Source of the DNA: DATLMR01 sp964615905
Lineage (GTDB): Bacteria > Acidobacteriota > Blastocatellia > UBA7656
Direction: 5' to 3'
DNA length: 64,000 nt
NCBI GenBank assembly: GCA_964615905.1
Contig: CAZTUB010000007.1
Coordinates: 248,001-312,000 of the forward strand
Each line of letters opens with the position of its first letter. Position 1 is the stretch's first letter. A program made the position numbers and the translations under genes. The notes beneath the pieces were generated by a model. The model was given only the letters and a program-made list of their open reading frames with translations, did no database searches and had not been told where the DNA came from. Below are positions 1 to 8,371 of this stretch, piece by piece.

Positions 1-2
1 TT

Positions 3-152
3 GTAAGCTTCGTGATGATCAGCGAACGCCTTGAACAACCGAAACCGCTGAGTTGGCGACTGCGCTCTCCCAGCAAGCTTATGCGGATTGTGGTCGCCCA
101 GACTCGGATACGATTGCAAAGGGTGATGATTGCCCTCGCCCTCGCACGATAA
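3..152 (+). CDS. C-terminal fragment of an unrecognised protein (cut by window edge)
   Basis: One frame is open from the first bases of the window to a TAA at 150-152, giving about 49 residues rich in Arg, Leu and Val (it includes SERLEQPKPLSWRLRSPSK). The composition is protein-like, and a bidirectional hairpin terminator follows at 283-305. I do not recognise the family, and the start lies outside the window. It could be a chance open frame. It sits outside the tRNA-bounded island, so it would belong to the host chromosome. Confidence 0.35.
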   Translation, partial: VSFVMISERLEQPKPLSWRLRSPSKLMRIVVAQTRIRLQRVMIALALAR

Positions 153-282
153 ATAGCACTATCACACTCACGTTTTGCCTACGGTGAGAAAAGAAGCGAT
201 TGACCTGATGGATTCAATACTTACAGGTACAGAATAATCCCGGTTGCTACAGTGATTGCTACGAACACCCCTGAAAACGAGA

Positions 283-305
283 AAGGCCGCTGAACTGGCG
301 GCCTT
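283..305. terminator. Bidirectional hairpin beyond the tRNA-Ala 3' fragment
   Basis: AAGGCCGC (283-290) pairs perfectly with GCGGCCTT (298-305) around a 7-nt loop. Read on the minus strand it follows the tRNA-Ala 3' fragment and runs into a T-rich stretch. It is plausibly the original terminator of the tRNA-Ala gene, displaced from the intact gene by island insertion. It may also stop the plus-strand gene ending at 152. Confidence 0.6.
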
Positions 306-321
306 ATCTTATTGAGACTAT

Positions 322-369
322 TGGTGGAGCTGAGGGGATTCGAACCCCTGGCCTCGTGAATGCGAGCCA
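322..369 (-). other. Attachment site: 3' half of tRNA-Ala(CGC), island end
   Basis: These 48 nt are identical to 16954-17001, the CCA end, T arm, variable loop and anticodon loop of the intact tRNA-Ala. Identity stops just past the anticodon loop, where the sequence changes to island DNA. A tyrosine integrase that crosses over in the anticodon loop leaves exactly this: an intact tRNA rebuilt at one end and the displaced 3' half at the other. It cannot fold as a tRNA because the 5' half is missing. Confidence 0.9.
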
Positions 370-374
370 TGTTC

Positions 375-390
375 TTAACTTGTCAGTTAA
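375..390. repeat. Short inverted repeat beside the tRNA-Ala fragment
   Basis: TTAAC and GTTAA flank a 6-nt spacer. The same arrangement (TAAC, six bases, GTTA) occurs at 16776-16789, exactly 16,400 bp away beside the tRNA-Pro fragment, although surrounding bases have diverged. Short inverted arms around a small spacer resemble a tyrosine recombinase core site. That role is inference. Confidence 0.45.
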
Positions 391-416
391 ACCCGTTTCG
401 GTTACATGTAATTCTA

Positions 417-505
417 TTTAATGCGGGTTGCAGCCAGCGTACAGATCGGTCTTCTACCATACAATACCAGGCAGTTCCTTTAATTCTGGTCACAAATCGG
501 TCACA
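417..505. repeat. 89-bp island-end repeat, left copy
   Basis: This sequence recurs at 16817-16905 in the same orientation with two mismatches (439 g/c and 487 t/c). It ends in two copies of GGTCACA separated by AATC. On the minus strand one frame is open through both copies, but both differences change the amino acid and neither copy continues into a recognisable protein. It is therefore more likely an integrase arm-binding region than a gene. Both copies have a tRNA 3' half at the same distance. Confidence 0.85.
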
Positions 506-604
506 GGAGATACAGTCTGCGGTCTTTGGGTTATGAGCCTGATAGCGGTTTGCAATTGGATGAAACTCGCGCCGAAAATGTGGGGCAGCCCTCTTTTATA
601 GGTG

Positions 605-627
605 GGCATCTATTGACGATAGATGCC
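605..627. repeat. Perfect 9-bp inverted repeat
   Basis: GGCATCTAT and ATAGATGCC flank a TGACG loop. The CATCTAT element in the arm is also the opening of the 21-bp tandem repeat that starts 22 bp later, so the hairpin may be an inverted unit of that array. No T-run follows on either strand, so an intrinsic terminator is not well supported. Confidence 0.6.
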
Positions 628-648
628 TGTTTATCATTAATCACGACT

Positions 649-774
649 CATCTATCATCAGTAGCAGGCCATCTATCGTCAGTAGCGGGCCATCTATGAT
701 TCGTAGTAGCTCGTCTACGATCGGTAGCAGCCTCGCTACCAATCAGAGTCGAGCTACTACGATCGGTAGCAGGC
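649..774. repeat. Degenerate 21-bp tandem repeat, six units
   Basis: Six consecutive 21-bp units follow a loose pattern CATCTATCNTCNGTAGCNGGC. The first two (649-669, 670-690) differ at only two positions. The next three drift further, the fifth (733-753) most. The sixth (754-774) returns to the pattern. A partial seventh follows. Units abut without spacers, so this is a minisatellite, not a CRISPR array. It lies downstream of the island operon. Confidence 0.75.
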
Positions 775-1011
775 TGTCTATCTTTAATGGAGTTGCTTCT
801 ATAGCGACTTGCAGAGGCACGCCAGTTTTCCTCGCAATAGTTTCGGGCTGGAAACCAATAGCCCATGCTCCCTGTACCCCAAACCCAGATGAATCAGCCC
901 TGCGGTTACGGCTCGAATGCTAAAAGCGATCTGGCCAGGTTATCTTTCGGCCTGCCATATTTCCATCCAGTTCACCAGCCGCCTTCTTGCGCTTGCAATT
1001 CACTGCGGCTC

Positions 1012-3465
1012 TTACTGGTTAAATTCCAGGGTCGTAGTTGTTCTCTCATGCTTCGGCACACAGCGCCACCATCCTCCGTAACTCGGCCACCCGAAACTTA
1101 ACTGGGACAGGGTCCAGTTCGGTCCACCTTTTAGACCGGTTGGCGTGATCAGAAATTCAAACTCACCCACCGAACCAAGCCGATACGTCCCCCCCTCTTG
1201 ATCGCGATCATATCGAAATACATTGCCATCCAACGAAACCCTATCACTTTCGCCAACCCTCCAGGATCTGATATATTTTAACTCCTCTTTGAAATGCAGG
1301 TAATACTGTCCATCCCTTTCCTTCAGCCCGGGCTCTGATTTACAGCCGACTATCCCTCTTGTCCTGTTCGTCCCAAATTCGACCACGTATTCTGCCTGGC
1401 GGTTTGGCGGATCGAATCTTATAGTCTCAAGAAACCAGAGGTAGTAATGATAATTAGGCCAATCAGGCAACTCACATATAGCCCTGTCGTCATTGGTCAC
1501 GTTCCATCCTTTCACAGTTTGCCGAAAGAGAAATTGCTCGACGCTCTCAGCTTTCACATCCGCCTCATGCAATGCTTCCGGTCCACCTTTCCTCCTGGCG
1601 TAGATCTTAAACTTTGTGTCACGGGTGACGTTGTCAACCGTTATGGGGCCAGTCGCTCGCTTAGACTCGTCCACGGGAATACGGACGCTGTTCTGTTCTA
1701 TTCTTACCTCGCTCGGATCCGCGAACGAGAATTCCCACTGCAGTGTAGTTTTCGCTGCGCCCAGGACGAGTGGATGCGCGGGAGTAGCCGTGAAGGATTT
1801 GACTCGGTACAGTTCCAGTCCGTCTCCTAGTTTGACTTCCTTTCTGGGCTTCTCTATGTCCGTCAATTTGGAACTCCAAGCTTGGAGCTTAAACGTTGTA
1901 TTCTCATCGAAGACTCCATTGGAGGGCTTTAGGGAACACGTGCCACTCTTCTTGTCTTTTGGTTCCGGTTCGTAAAGAGTTGCACCGTTCTTGTCCTTAA
2001 TCTCCACGTTCAGCCAACTCTCCATCTCACCGAATGCGACATTCCATTGCAGAAGGGCCTCTGTAGGGCTGCAAGTTGCCGTGAACGAATTAATCGTCGG
2101 GGAGGTATGAGTTACATGCACGTCCAGTTGTTTCTGCACACCCGGTATCGGTTTGTTACTGCGAAAGTCGGCCTCGGAGTTGTAACCACTCAGTGTATAC
2201 GTAGTATCATCCACAATCCGGCCCTGATCTTCGTTAGTCGCCGTACCCGCCACAGGTTTGGTCAAGGTTTGCGAATCCTTTGTGGAACACGCCAGTACAA
2301 GATAGGGAACCGCGAACGACGACCAGGATAGCTTGACATCCGCCCCGTAGGGTACGGTCGCTGTAGGGCCGGTTAGAGAATCGATCACTGGAGTCGCTTG
2401 CGAACGCAGCACTTTTAGGACGAACCACCCGTCCAGGAAACCCGGCAGTTTCCTGAACAGCAGGTAAGCGTAGGCATCACCTTCAAGAAACTTCGGGCCG
2501 ATGTGAATGTTGTTATACTTGAACGTAGCCGTACTGTTCGCCTTCAAGGGCTGGTTGGTTGTAAGTATCCAGTGCCTCCACGGTTTCGCATCGGCTGCAT
2601 CCACCGACCAATTCTCAGCCTTGATGTAACCGATCTGGTTGATCAGTTCCGGGGTTGTAAGCGCCCCATTGTCGGTTTCGTCGCCGGCCACGAAACTCAA
2701 CAAAAACTCCGCGCCAGTGAGGTTAAGGGTGCCCTCGCCGGATTCAGGGGTGTAAGCTAGTTCCAGCTTAAGCTCGTTGGAGAGCCAATTATTGGGGGAG
2801 GCCTCCAGATACGCCTGGGAAGTGATCCAGGCCTTCGCCAGTTCAGAATCAGCGGCAGAGGTCAGAGACACCGTCAGATTATTGCCAATCGCCGTTCTGG
2901 TCTCGGGAGGATCACTCACCATAATCGGAGTAATCGTGAAAAACCCTAGATTTGCGTGGAGCCGTCCACCCAGGTTGGAGTAATAGATATGAAGTAGATG
3001 CTGGGTGAAATCCTGGTTGGTACAGCTAACCCCGGCGAAATAGAATGCCACACTTTGATTTGCGGGCAGCACGACATCCGAGCCTGGACACAGACCCAGG
3101 CGGTTTTCGTTTGCAAACGACTTGAATTTCCAGCCGGCATCCTTGAAAGGTTTCGACTCGTCGCCGACAGATATCTTGGCGATAGACATCCGACTTAACT
3201 CTTCATGCTTAAAGACGTCGCCAAAATCGAGGAATAGAGTTGTTGGGCCATTTCTTAAATCGGGCTCGCTCTTTGCCGACGCGGGTAATTCTCCGCCAAA
3301 TAGTTGGAGAGATTTGTTGGCGTGGTTGGTCAGCTTCAGGACTAGTTCATTCTTGTCACCAAGGTATATCTTGTTGGGCTGGATGGTGGAGTAGGCACTG
3401 TTTTCCAGATTGAACATGTCCTGGCGTGTCGTTTCGACTGTGGTGGCGTGCATGGGGTGTGACAT
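1012..3465 (-). CDS. Unknown 817-aa protein with Ig-like domains, last gene of island operon
   Basis: I do not recognise the full-length family. The N-terminal ~350 residues are beta-rich. They are followed by three consecutive Ig-like segments at about residues 359-445, 448-550 and 555-650, each opening with a pattern such as INSFTA or VKSFTATP and a later L.W motif. The C-terminal ~150 residues are rich in Trp and Tyr. There is no signal peptide or membrane segment, so it is probably cytoplasmic or released by lysis. The start follows GGAAAGGA at a rather long spacing of about 13 nt; M5 (3453) is an alternative. It begins 26 nt after the 1300-aa gene stops. The Ig-like repeats suggest a structural or binding role, which is inference. 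Confidence 0.85.
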   Translation of the reverse strand: MSHPMHATTVETTRQDMFNLENSAYSTIQPNKIYLGDKNELVLKLTNHANKSLQLFGGELPASAKSEPDLRNGPTTLFLDFGDVFKHEELSRMSIAKISVGDESKPFKDAGWKFKSFANENRLGLCPGSDVVLPANQSVAFYFAGVSCTNQDFTQHLLHIYYSNLGGRLHANLGFFTITPIMVSDPPETRTAIGNNLTVSLTSAADSELAKAWITSQAYLEASPNNWLSNELKLELAYTPESGEGTLNLTGAEFLLSFVAGDETDNGALTTPELINQIGYIKAENWSVDAADAKPWRHWILTTNQPLKANSTATFKYNNIHIGPKFLEGDAYAYLLFRKLPGFLDGWFVLKVLRSQATPVIDSLTGPTATVPYGADVKLSWSSFAVPYLVLACSTKDSQTLTKPVAGTATNEDQGRIVDDTTYTLSGYNSEADFRSNKPIPGVQKQLDVHVTHTSPTINSFTATCSPTEALLQWNVAFGEMESWLNVEIKDKNGATLYEPEPKDKKSGTCSLKPSNGVFDENTTFKLQAWSSKLTDIEKPRKEVKLGDGLELYRVKSFTATPAHPLVLGAAKTTLQWEFSFADPSEVRIEQNSVRIPVDESKRATGPITVDNVTRDTKFKIYARRKGGPEALHEADVKAESVEQFLFRQTVKGWNVTNDDRAICELPDWPNYHYYLWFLETIRFDPPNRQAEYVVEFGTNRTRGIVGCKSEPGLKERDGQYYLHFKEELKYIRSWRVGESDRVSLDGNVFRYDRDQEGGTYRLGSVGEFEFLITPTGLKGGPNWTLSQLSFGWPSYGGWWRCVPKHERTTTTLEFNQ

Positions 3466-3491
3466 ATGGGATGTGGCATCCTTTCCAGAGA

Positions 3492-6400
3492 TTATGAAGA
3501 CCGGTCATTTTTTGGTCGTTGTTCGGATGGCGGCTTAGACGACGTGTCTGCCGGGTAGAGCCGCAGCCAGCCTTCGCTGAGGCACACAGGTGCGGAGAAC
3601 GCGGCGCGCGAGTTGGGCGAGACGACAATATCCTGCGTTTGCCATTCGCGTCGTTGCTGCTGATCTGCTTGTAGCGTCAGCCAGGACCAGGCGTGACCGA
3701 CCTCGCCGGGCACGGGCAATTCCAGAGTGCCCGGGCCGCCAAGAACGGGGGCAGTCAGGAACGTGACCGCTATACGCTTCAAGGCGTCGGCGAAGTGCGA
3801 GGGGGGAACACTGATGCTCTTGACCGGCAGGATGCCCGTGCTCAGATGCACCGGGGCGCGGGGATCGATGAGCATTGTCACCGTTAACGGGGCCTTATCC
3901 GCAGGCGCAAGCTTGAGAACCCCAGGTCCGTTGGGTAGCTTGACACGCTCGTTGCTTCCCTGCGCATGTGGCGAATAAAAGGTTCCATAGGTCTCTACAG
4001 GCTTCTTCTGCGCGCTTTCAACGAAGTATCCCACCAACCCGTCGTTGACTTTGGCGGAGTCACCCAGATGCGCGGGGAACCGAACCTGATCGAACTGCGC
4101 GGCATCACGGTTGCCATAATCATAAGTGGCGTCATCTTGGTTGAAAGCCTTCACAGCCTTATACAGCGCCTCGCGACTTTGATTCAAGGCGGGCAAGCCT
4201 CCATGCAGGTCGAGACGCAGGTCGGCTCGGACGAGGGCCAGAGGGCGACCCATAAGCAGTGACAGACCCTGATCTTGCGCATAGGAATCGGGCACGATGC
4301 CCATCGCGCCGTGATCTATCGTATCGAGCAGGGCTTTCAGAAAGTCATTGAATGCCTTTAAATGATCGGCCTCTTGTGAGTTCTGGGGTACCCCGCCACC
4401 CAGATTTAGCGCGAAATCCTTCAAATGTTTGTTGGCATCTTTGAACGAATCAGCCACGCTGCTCTCAAATTTCCCGTACGGGCCGGGTGTTGCCTGCCAG
4501 GAGGGGCCATGCAGGTTGAACGAGCCGATGGCCGTTCCTCCGGCGCTGTAGACAGCAAGCGCGTTATCGAGGCGATTGAGCAGAACCCAACCGAAGACCG
4601 GCGATGAGGCCGGGTCGCTGTTCATTTCCATCGTATCATCGCTTGCCGAGCGATAGCGGAAGGAGAGTCGGGCGGGTTGCGCGATTCGCAGTGGCAGCAG
4701 GGCGCGCGTTTCGGTTACGTCTTTGGGCTTCTTGAGGCCGTTAGAAAGAATAACGCGGTCCACGCCTATATCGCGTATCTGCCCAAAGGCGTCCAGAAGG
4801 CGCAATCTCGTGAGCTGCAACATCCCGGCCCGAAGAAGATTATAGTCAGCCGTAAGGAGCGTGGCCGCGTCGTTTTCGGAGCCGACCGCGTGGGCCACCT
4901 GGCGCACGAACGGGGCCTCGTACACAGGGTCGGCAGTCGGGTCGAATACGGGCAATTGAAGTGACTGGGAGCGCATCCGCAGTTGTCGGTGAAAGCCCCC
5001 CATCGCCTGGGCCATCATGGAGAGGCGTACGTTGCGGAGTCCTTCCAACGTCTGCTTCATTACCTGCATTGCCGGAGGATCATTAACTTCGTCAATAGGG
5101 TGGTTTTTCAGATATGTATCAATCTGCCCGGTCAAGTCAATCTCCGTACGGTGTGTCAGGGAGATCGTACCGCGATAGACCTTGCCATTTGGGTTCGAGG
5201 ATGGCAGCTTGCCTTTGTATGCCAGTTCCCCGGTGTCGCTATCGAGTTCGAAATCGTCCAGCGCCAGAGTCTCAGAATAGCTCGTCTTCACATTAACTGG
5301 GTATACGGGATCGAATTTCGCCTCCCATTGCAACATGAGCGGTATCCAGGGCTGTTCGTGCCAAACGAACCCAACCAGTGACGGGGCAACGCCCGCAAAT
5401 TTGATCACCGTTTCGGTGACGCTTGAAGACTCGGTCGGTTCAGTCCCAGCATGCGGCTGTAAGGGGACCAGAGGCCCGGTGGAATGATAACCAGTATATT
5501 CGTATTGGGCCTTCTGAATCTGTCCCACCACAGCCTTATTTGCGTCGGAGCTTAGGCAACTTGCTAGCAAGTACGCCTGGCGGTGGTCAAGGAATACCGC
5601 CTCGGCCACCAGAGCGTCGAAGTCTGAATCTACGGGAGTTTTAGTAGGCAGCTTGGGCAGTTTCGGGTTCCGGGCATTGATGGTCTCGTTGCCGATTGTT
5701 ACTTCCCGCGTTATGTCGCTCGATAACCGGCAGATCAGGTTGCCACCCTTGTCAAAGCGCCCGTCGCCGCCATAACGGTACGACGGGTTCACATCCGGGC
5801 CGGAGAGCAAGATCACAGGATCGGCAGGCTGATAAAAACGCGGCGCTACGGACGATTCAAGTCTATACTGATCGGGAGACTCGTTCTTGTTGGCGAGGAG
5901 ATTCGTGAGGCTGGTCTTTGCCTGGTCTCGGGCAACGCGACGTTCCTCAAGCTGTTTCTCAAGCTGGCCGGAATTGGGATCGTCCGGGTCGGTTACCAGC
6001 GCATTTATCTCGGCTTTCAGGTAGTCTACCAAAATATTAATATCTACGTTTTCATCATTAACATCTACGTCTTCACTCTTGCGGGAAATATACTGTGCCC
6101 AATCGACAAACACTTGCCCACGGCGGGTAGCCACATCTGCGGCAAGTGCGTCGTAAGACGATTGGGCGCTGTTCAGCGTCTTCAAAGCCTTGGCGATACG
6201 GTCAGGCAACGGCTTCCTCAGCGATTCGGCATCAGCGGTTATATTTTTATCGTTGCGTTTAATTATCCAGGTGAGACCGCTTTCGGTTGCGCTGTCGTGG
6301 CCTGCGGAGACGGGTGTGAAACCGCGCTGGTGTATGGCGTACCTGAGATTTGACTCGCCATCAAGTCCATACTCATTAAGCAGGTCATACTGTAGTTCGT

Positions 6401-7394
6401 TGAGGACCGTCTCGATGGCAGGGTTTTGGCTCTTGCTGGCCAGCAAGGCGGAAAGCGCCTCGGCGGTCGTTGCTCCGAGCGCGACATCAACCGGTGCTGT
6501 TGTCTGCGTCAAATATTTCTTTGCCGGATCCCACCCTAGGGAGATCAACTGCCCGACATACAGCGTGCGCGCAGGTTGTTCCTGTTCCTTTGCGGTATAC
6601 GACCAGTGGTAATTCGCTTCGAGCGCCCTGGCAAGCGTCGCAGGTGTCACCGGCTTGTTTTCGCCGATCATCCGGGCTGTTTCCCGCGCAATAGGATCAC
6701 CATTGGCATTATCGCTGTGCCAACCGATCACCAGATAGGAAAGGAAGGACTTGTCGCCCAATTGATAAAGACCATCCGGGCAACTGCTGTCAAACGGATC
6801 AAAGAACCCAAAGACGTTTGGGCAGTGCGGGTATGCCGCCGCGTAAGTCTCCGTACCGTAGCCAAGCGCCGTGTGGCCCGAGGGATCGCGATGCGAATCT
6901 GATTCCTTCCAGTCGGAATAGCGAACCACACGCCCCTTGTAGTCATAATATGGTTTGCTGAGCTCGGGGTTCAATGGCACAGATCGAGTGCGTGCATTGC
7001 GCAAATCAGACGAATCGGGTGTTGGAGAGCGGAAATCGCTCTCAACCACCCAGGCGTTCACTTTGGGAGGAGTATCCTGAGACGGCGTCTGCGAGGTGGC
7101 AAAACGGACGACCAGGAAGCGGTTTGGAGCGGGACGAAATATGACCTCTTTGTTCTTGTCGCCGACCTCGCCGTGCGCCAGTGCGTCGGGCAATGCCCAG
7201 TGCAAATGAACGCCAGCCGGGACGATCTCCCCATCGAACGGTTGGGGCAGTAGATGTTCGCCCAGGTACGGCGTGCTCGTTCCCAGTTTTTGGAAATCAA
7301 CGGCCAGACTTCCAAAATGTCCATCTTGCTTGTCATGGGGGCTAACGCACAACGCCGTAAGATTGATCGGGACAATCAACGAAGTCGGTTTCAT
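3492..7394 (-). CDS. Unknown 1300-aa protein of island operon
   Basis: No named family is recognised. The N-terminal region holds a distinctive segment around residues 60-75 (GVHLHWALPDALAHG), which I associate with uncharacterised large proteins in other bacteria. An alpha-helical, charged, probably coiled-coil stretch lies near residues 400-510 and is followed by a beta-rich region with APRFYQPADPVILLSG. There is no signal peptide or transmembrane segment. The start is well supported by GGAGG nine bases upstream. The gene begins 5 nt after the 323-aa gene stops, so the two are probably translationally coupled. Its size and mixed helical and beta character fit a large scaffold or assembly protein, but that is a guess. 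Confidence 0.88.
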   Translation of the reverse strand: MKPTSLIVPINLTALCVSPHDKQDGHFGSLAVDFQKLGTSTPYLGEHLLPQPFDGEIVPAGVHLHWALPDALAHGEVGDKNKEVIFRPAPNRFLVVRFATSQTPSQDTPPKVNAWVVESDFRSPTPDSSDLRNARTRSVPLNPELSKPYYDYKGRVVRYSDWKESDSHRDPSGHTALGYGTETYAAAYPHCPNVFGFFDPFDSSCPDGLYQLGDKSFLSYLVIGWHSDNANGDPIARETARMIGENKPVTPATLARALEANYHWSYTAKEQEQPARTLYVGQLISLGWDPAKKYLTQTTAPVDVALGATTAEALSALLASKSQNPAIETVLNELQYDLLNEYGLDGESNLRYAIHQRGFTPVSAGHDSATESGLTWIIKRNDKNITADAESLRKPLPDRIAKALKTLNSAQSSYDALAADVATRRGQVFVDWAQYISRKSEDVDVNDENVDINILVDYLKAEINALVTDPDDPNSGQLEKQLEERRVARDQAKTSLTNLLANKNESPDQYRLESSVAPRFYQPADPVILLSGPDVNPSYRYGGDGRFDKGGNLICRLSSDITREVTIGNETINARNPKLPKLPTKTPVDSDFDALVAEAVFLDHRQAYLLASCLSSDANKAVVGQIQKAQYEYTGYHSTGPLVPLQPHAGTEPTESSSVTETVIKFAGVAPSLVGFVWHEQPWIPLMLQWEAKFDPVYPVNVKTSYSETLALDDFELDSDTGELAYKGKLPSSNPNGKVYRGTISLTHRTEIDLTGQIDTYLKNHPIDEVNDPPAMQVMKQTLEGLRNVRLSMMAQAMGGFHRQLRMRSQSLQLPVFDPTADPVYEAPFVRQVAHAVGSENDAATLLTADYNLLRAGMLQLTRLRLLDAFGQIRDIGVDRVILSNGLKKPKDVTETRALLPLRIAQPARLSFRYRSASDDTMEMNSDPASSPVFGWVLLNRLDNALAVYSAGGTAIGSFNLHGPSWQATPGPYGKFESSVADSFKDANKHLKDFALNLGGGVPQNSQEADHLKAFNDFLKALLDTIDHGAMGIVPDSYAQDQGLSLLMGRPLALVRADLRLDLHGGLPALNQSREALYKAVKAFNQDDATYDYGNRDAAQFDQVRFPAHLGDSAKVNDGLVGYFVESAQKKPVETYGTFYSPHAQGSNERVKLPNGPGVLKLAPADKAPLTVTMLIDPRAPVHLSTGILPVKSISVPPSHFADALKRIAVTFLTAPVLGGPGTLELPVPGEVGHAWSWLTLQADQQQRREWQTQDIVVSPNSRAAFSAPVCLSEGWLRLYPADTSSKPPSEQRPKNDRSS

Positions 7395-7399
7395 GGCGT

Positions 7400-8371
7400 C
7401 TAACCTCCAGCCTTTGGTGTAATGTTGATCGTCACTGCCTCGACCCCTTCGATCATTTCGAGGGCGAACTCAGCGGGAGTAAAACTATGCGGCTGTCCAT
7501 TGTCTTTGTTGTTGCCCTGCACCTCCAGGAGCTTTGCAGCCATGCTTTGGGCGAGCGTGTTGATTTTGAGAACCTGCTTGGGTCTGAAATCGAGGGAAAC
7601 CCCCAGGCGGCTATTACCATCCGGTATCGATGTGCCGGGAGGTGTCTGTGTTTTTTTGCTGCTGGGAACGTTAGCGTAGCGCAGCGATTTACTCCCTGTT
7701 AACGTCTCAACGCCGTCTTGATTGTCTTTTTTATCCAGTCCGAAGTGAATCCCTTCGCTCGGCTCCTGGAACGTCACGGAATCGATGATTCCCTCGACGA
7801 GATAGAGTAAAATATCCGGCGTAATTTGGCGGCCTGACGCTAACCCCTCTGGTGGAATCAGTTTGCGGTTGTTTGAGTCATAGGCCGTCACCCGGAGGCG
7901 GGGCCAGCCGGAAACAACCGCGGAGCGAAGCAAGAAACCGGAAAAATTGAACAGACAGGGCTCGTCGTGTAAGTCTGTATCCGATTTACGGGTCAGATGG
8001 TTATATAAGTTTGGGGCCACCTGTTTATAGAGGTTTGGCGCTACCACCTGGTCATGCACCAACTCGCTGGTTGTGACGCGCCCGACGCTATATGCGCCTT
8101 CAATCAAGCTGTAGATCCATTTCGGGTCGACCTGGAAAAATCGCAATGACTCACGGGGCAGCATGCGTTCATCGGGCACAAGATAGTCTAATGGTACGCC
8201 GCCCAGGACTGTCAGATTTTCCAGCCATTTCGTGACGGTGGCCGGTGGTGTGGTATGTTCGTGAATGCGGGCCAGATTTTCCAGCCATTGTTGCACGGTG
8301 GCCGACGCCACGGTATCGTCGAGAATACCGGCCGGTTGAGTGGGCGCCTTGATCAGATCACGATGATTCAT
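7400..8371 (-). CDS. Unknown 323-aa protein of island operon
   Basis: No named family is recognised. Residues about 27-55 contain a duplicated segment (TVQQWLENL and TVTKWLENL), visible in DNA as a near repeat about 60 bp apart. A likely conserved core follows (YLVPDERMLPRESLRFFQVD). A second small duplication, VAPNLYK and VAPNLYN, lies near residue 110. No signal peptide is present. The start codon overlaps the stop of the preceding gene as ATGA (8368-8371), with GGAAAGGA upstream. This indicates tight coupling and suggests its product is needed in fixed ratio with the 493-aa product. Confidence 0.88.
   Translation of the reverse strand: MNHRDLIKAPTQPAGILDDTVASATVQQWLENLARIHEHTTPPATVTKWLENLTVLGGVPLDYLVPDERMLPRESLRFFQVDPKWIYSLIEGAYSVGRVTTSELVHDQVVAPNLYKQVAPNLYNHLTRKSDTDLHDEPCLFNFSGFLLRSAVVSGWPRLRVTAYDSNNRKLIPPEGLASGRQITPDILLYLVEGIIDSVTFQEPSEGIHFGLDKKDNQDGVETLTGSKSLRYANVPSSKKTQTPPGTSIPDGNSRLGVSLDFRPKQVLKINTLAQSMAAKLLEVQGNNKDNGQPHSFTPAEFALEMIEGVEAVTINITPKAGG

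Larger units (their letters stand above)
506..1011. other. Non-coding island end with hairpin and minisatellite
   Basis: About 500 bp between the left repeat and the last gene of the island operon. It holds a hairpin at 605-627 and a degenerate 21-bp tandem repeat at 649-774. The remaining bases (785-1011) show no convincing gene, and I saw no T-tailed terminator for the operon that ends at 1012. Confidence 0.6.

Noticed and set aside
417..505. Part of an integrase coding sequence
   Set aside because: An open minus-strand frame exists in both copies but ends soon after and both base differences change the residue, so no protein constraint is seen.
605..627. Terminator of the island operon
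   Set aside because: The hairpin is perfect but AT-rich in the arms, about 385 bp beyond the last stop, and not followed by T on the minus strand.
649..774. CRISPR array
   Set aside because: The 21-bp units abut, with no unique spacers, and drift strongly; no cas genes are in the window.
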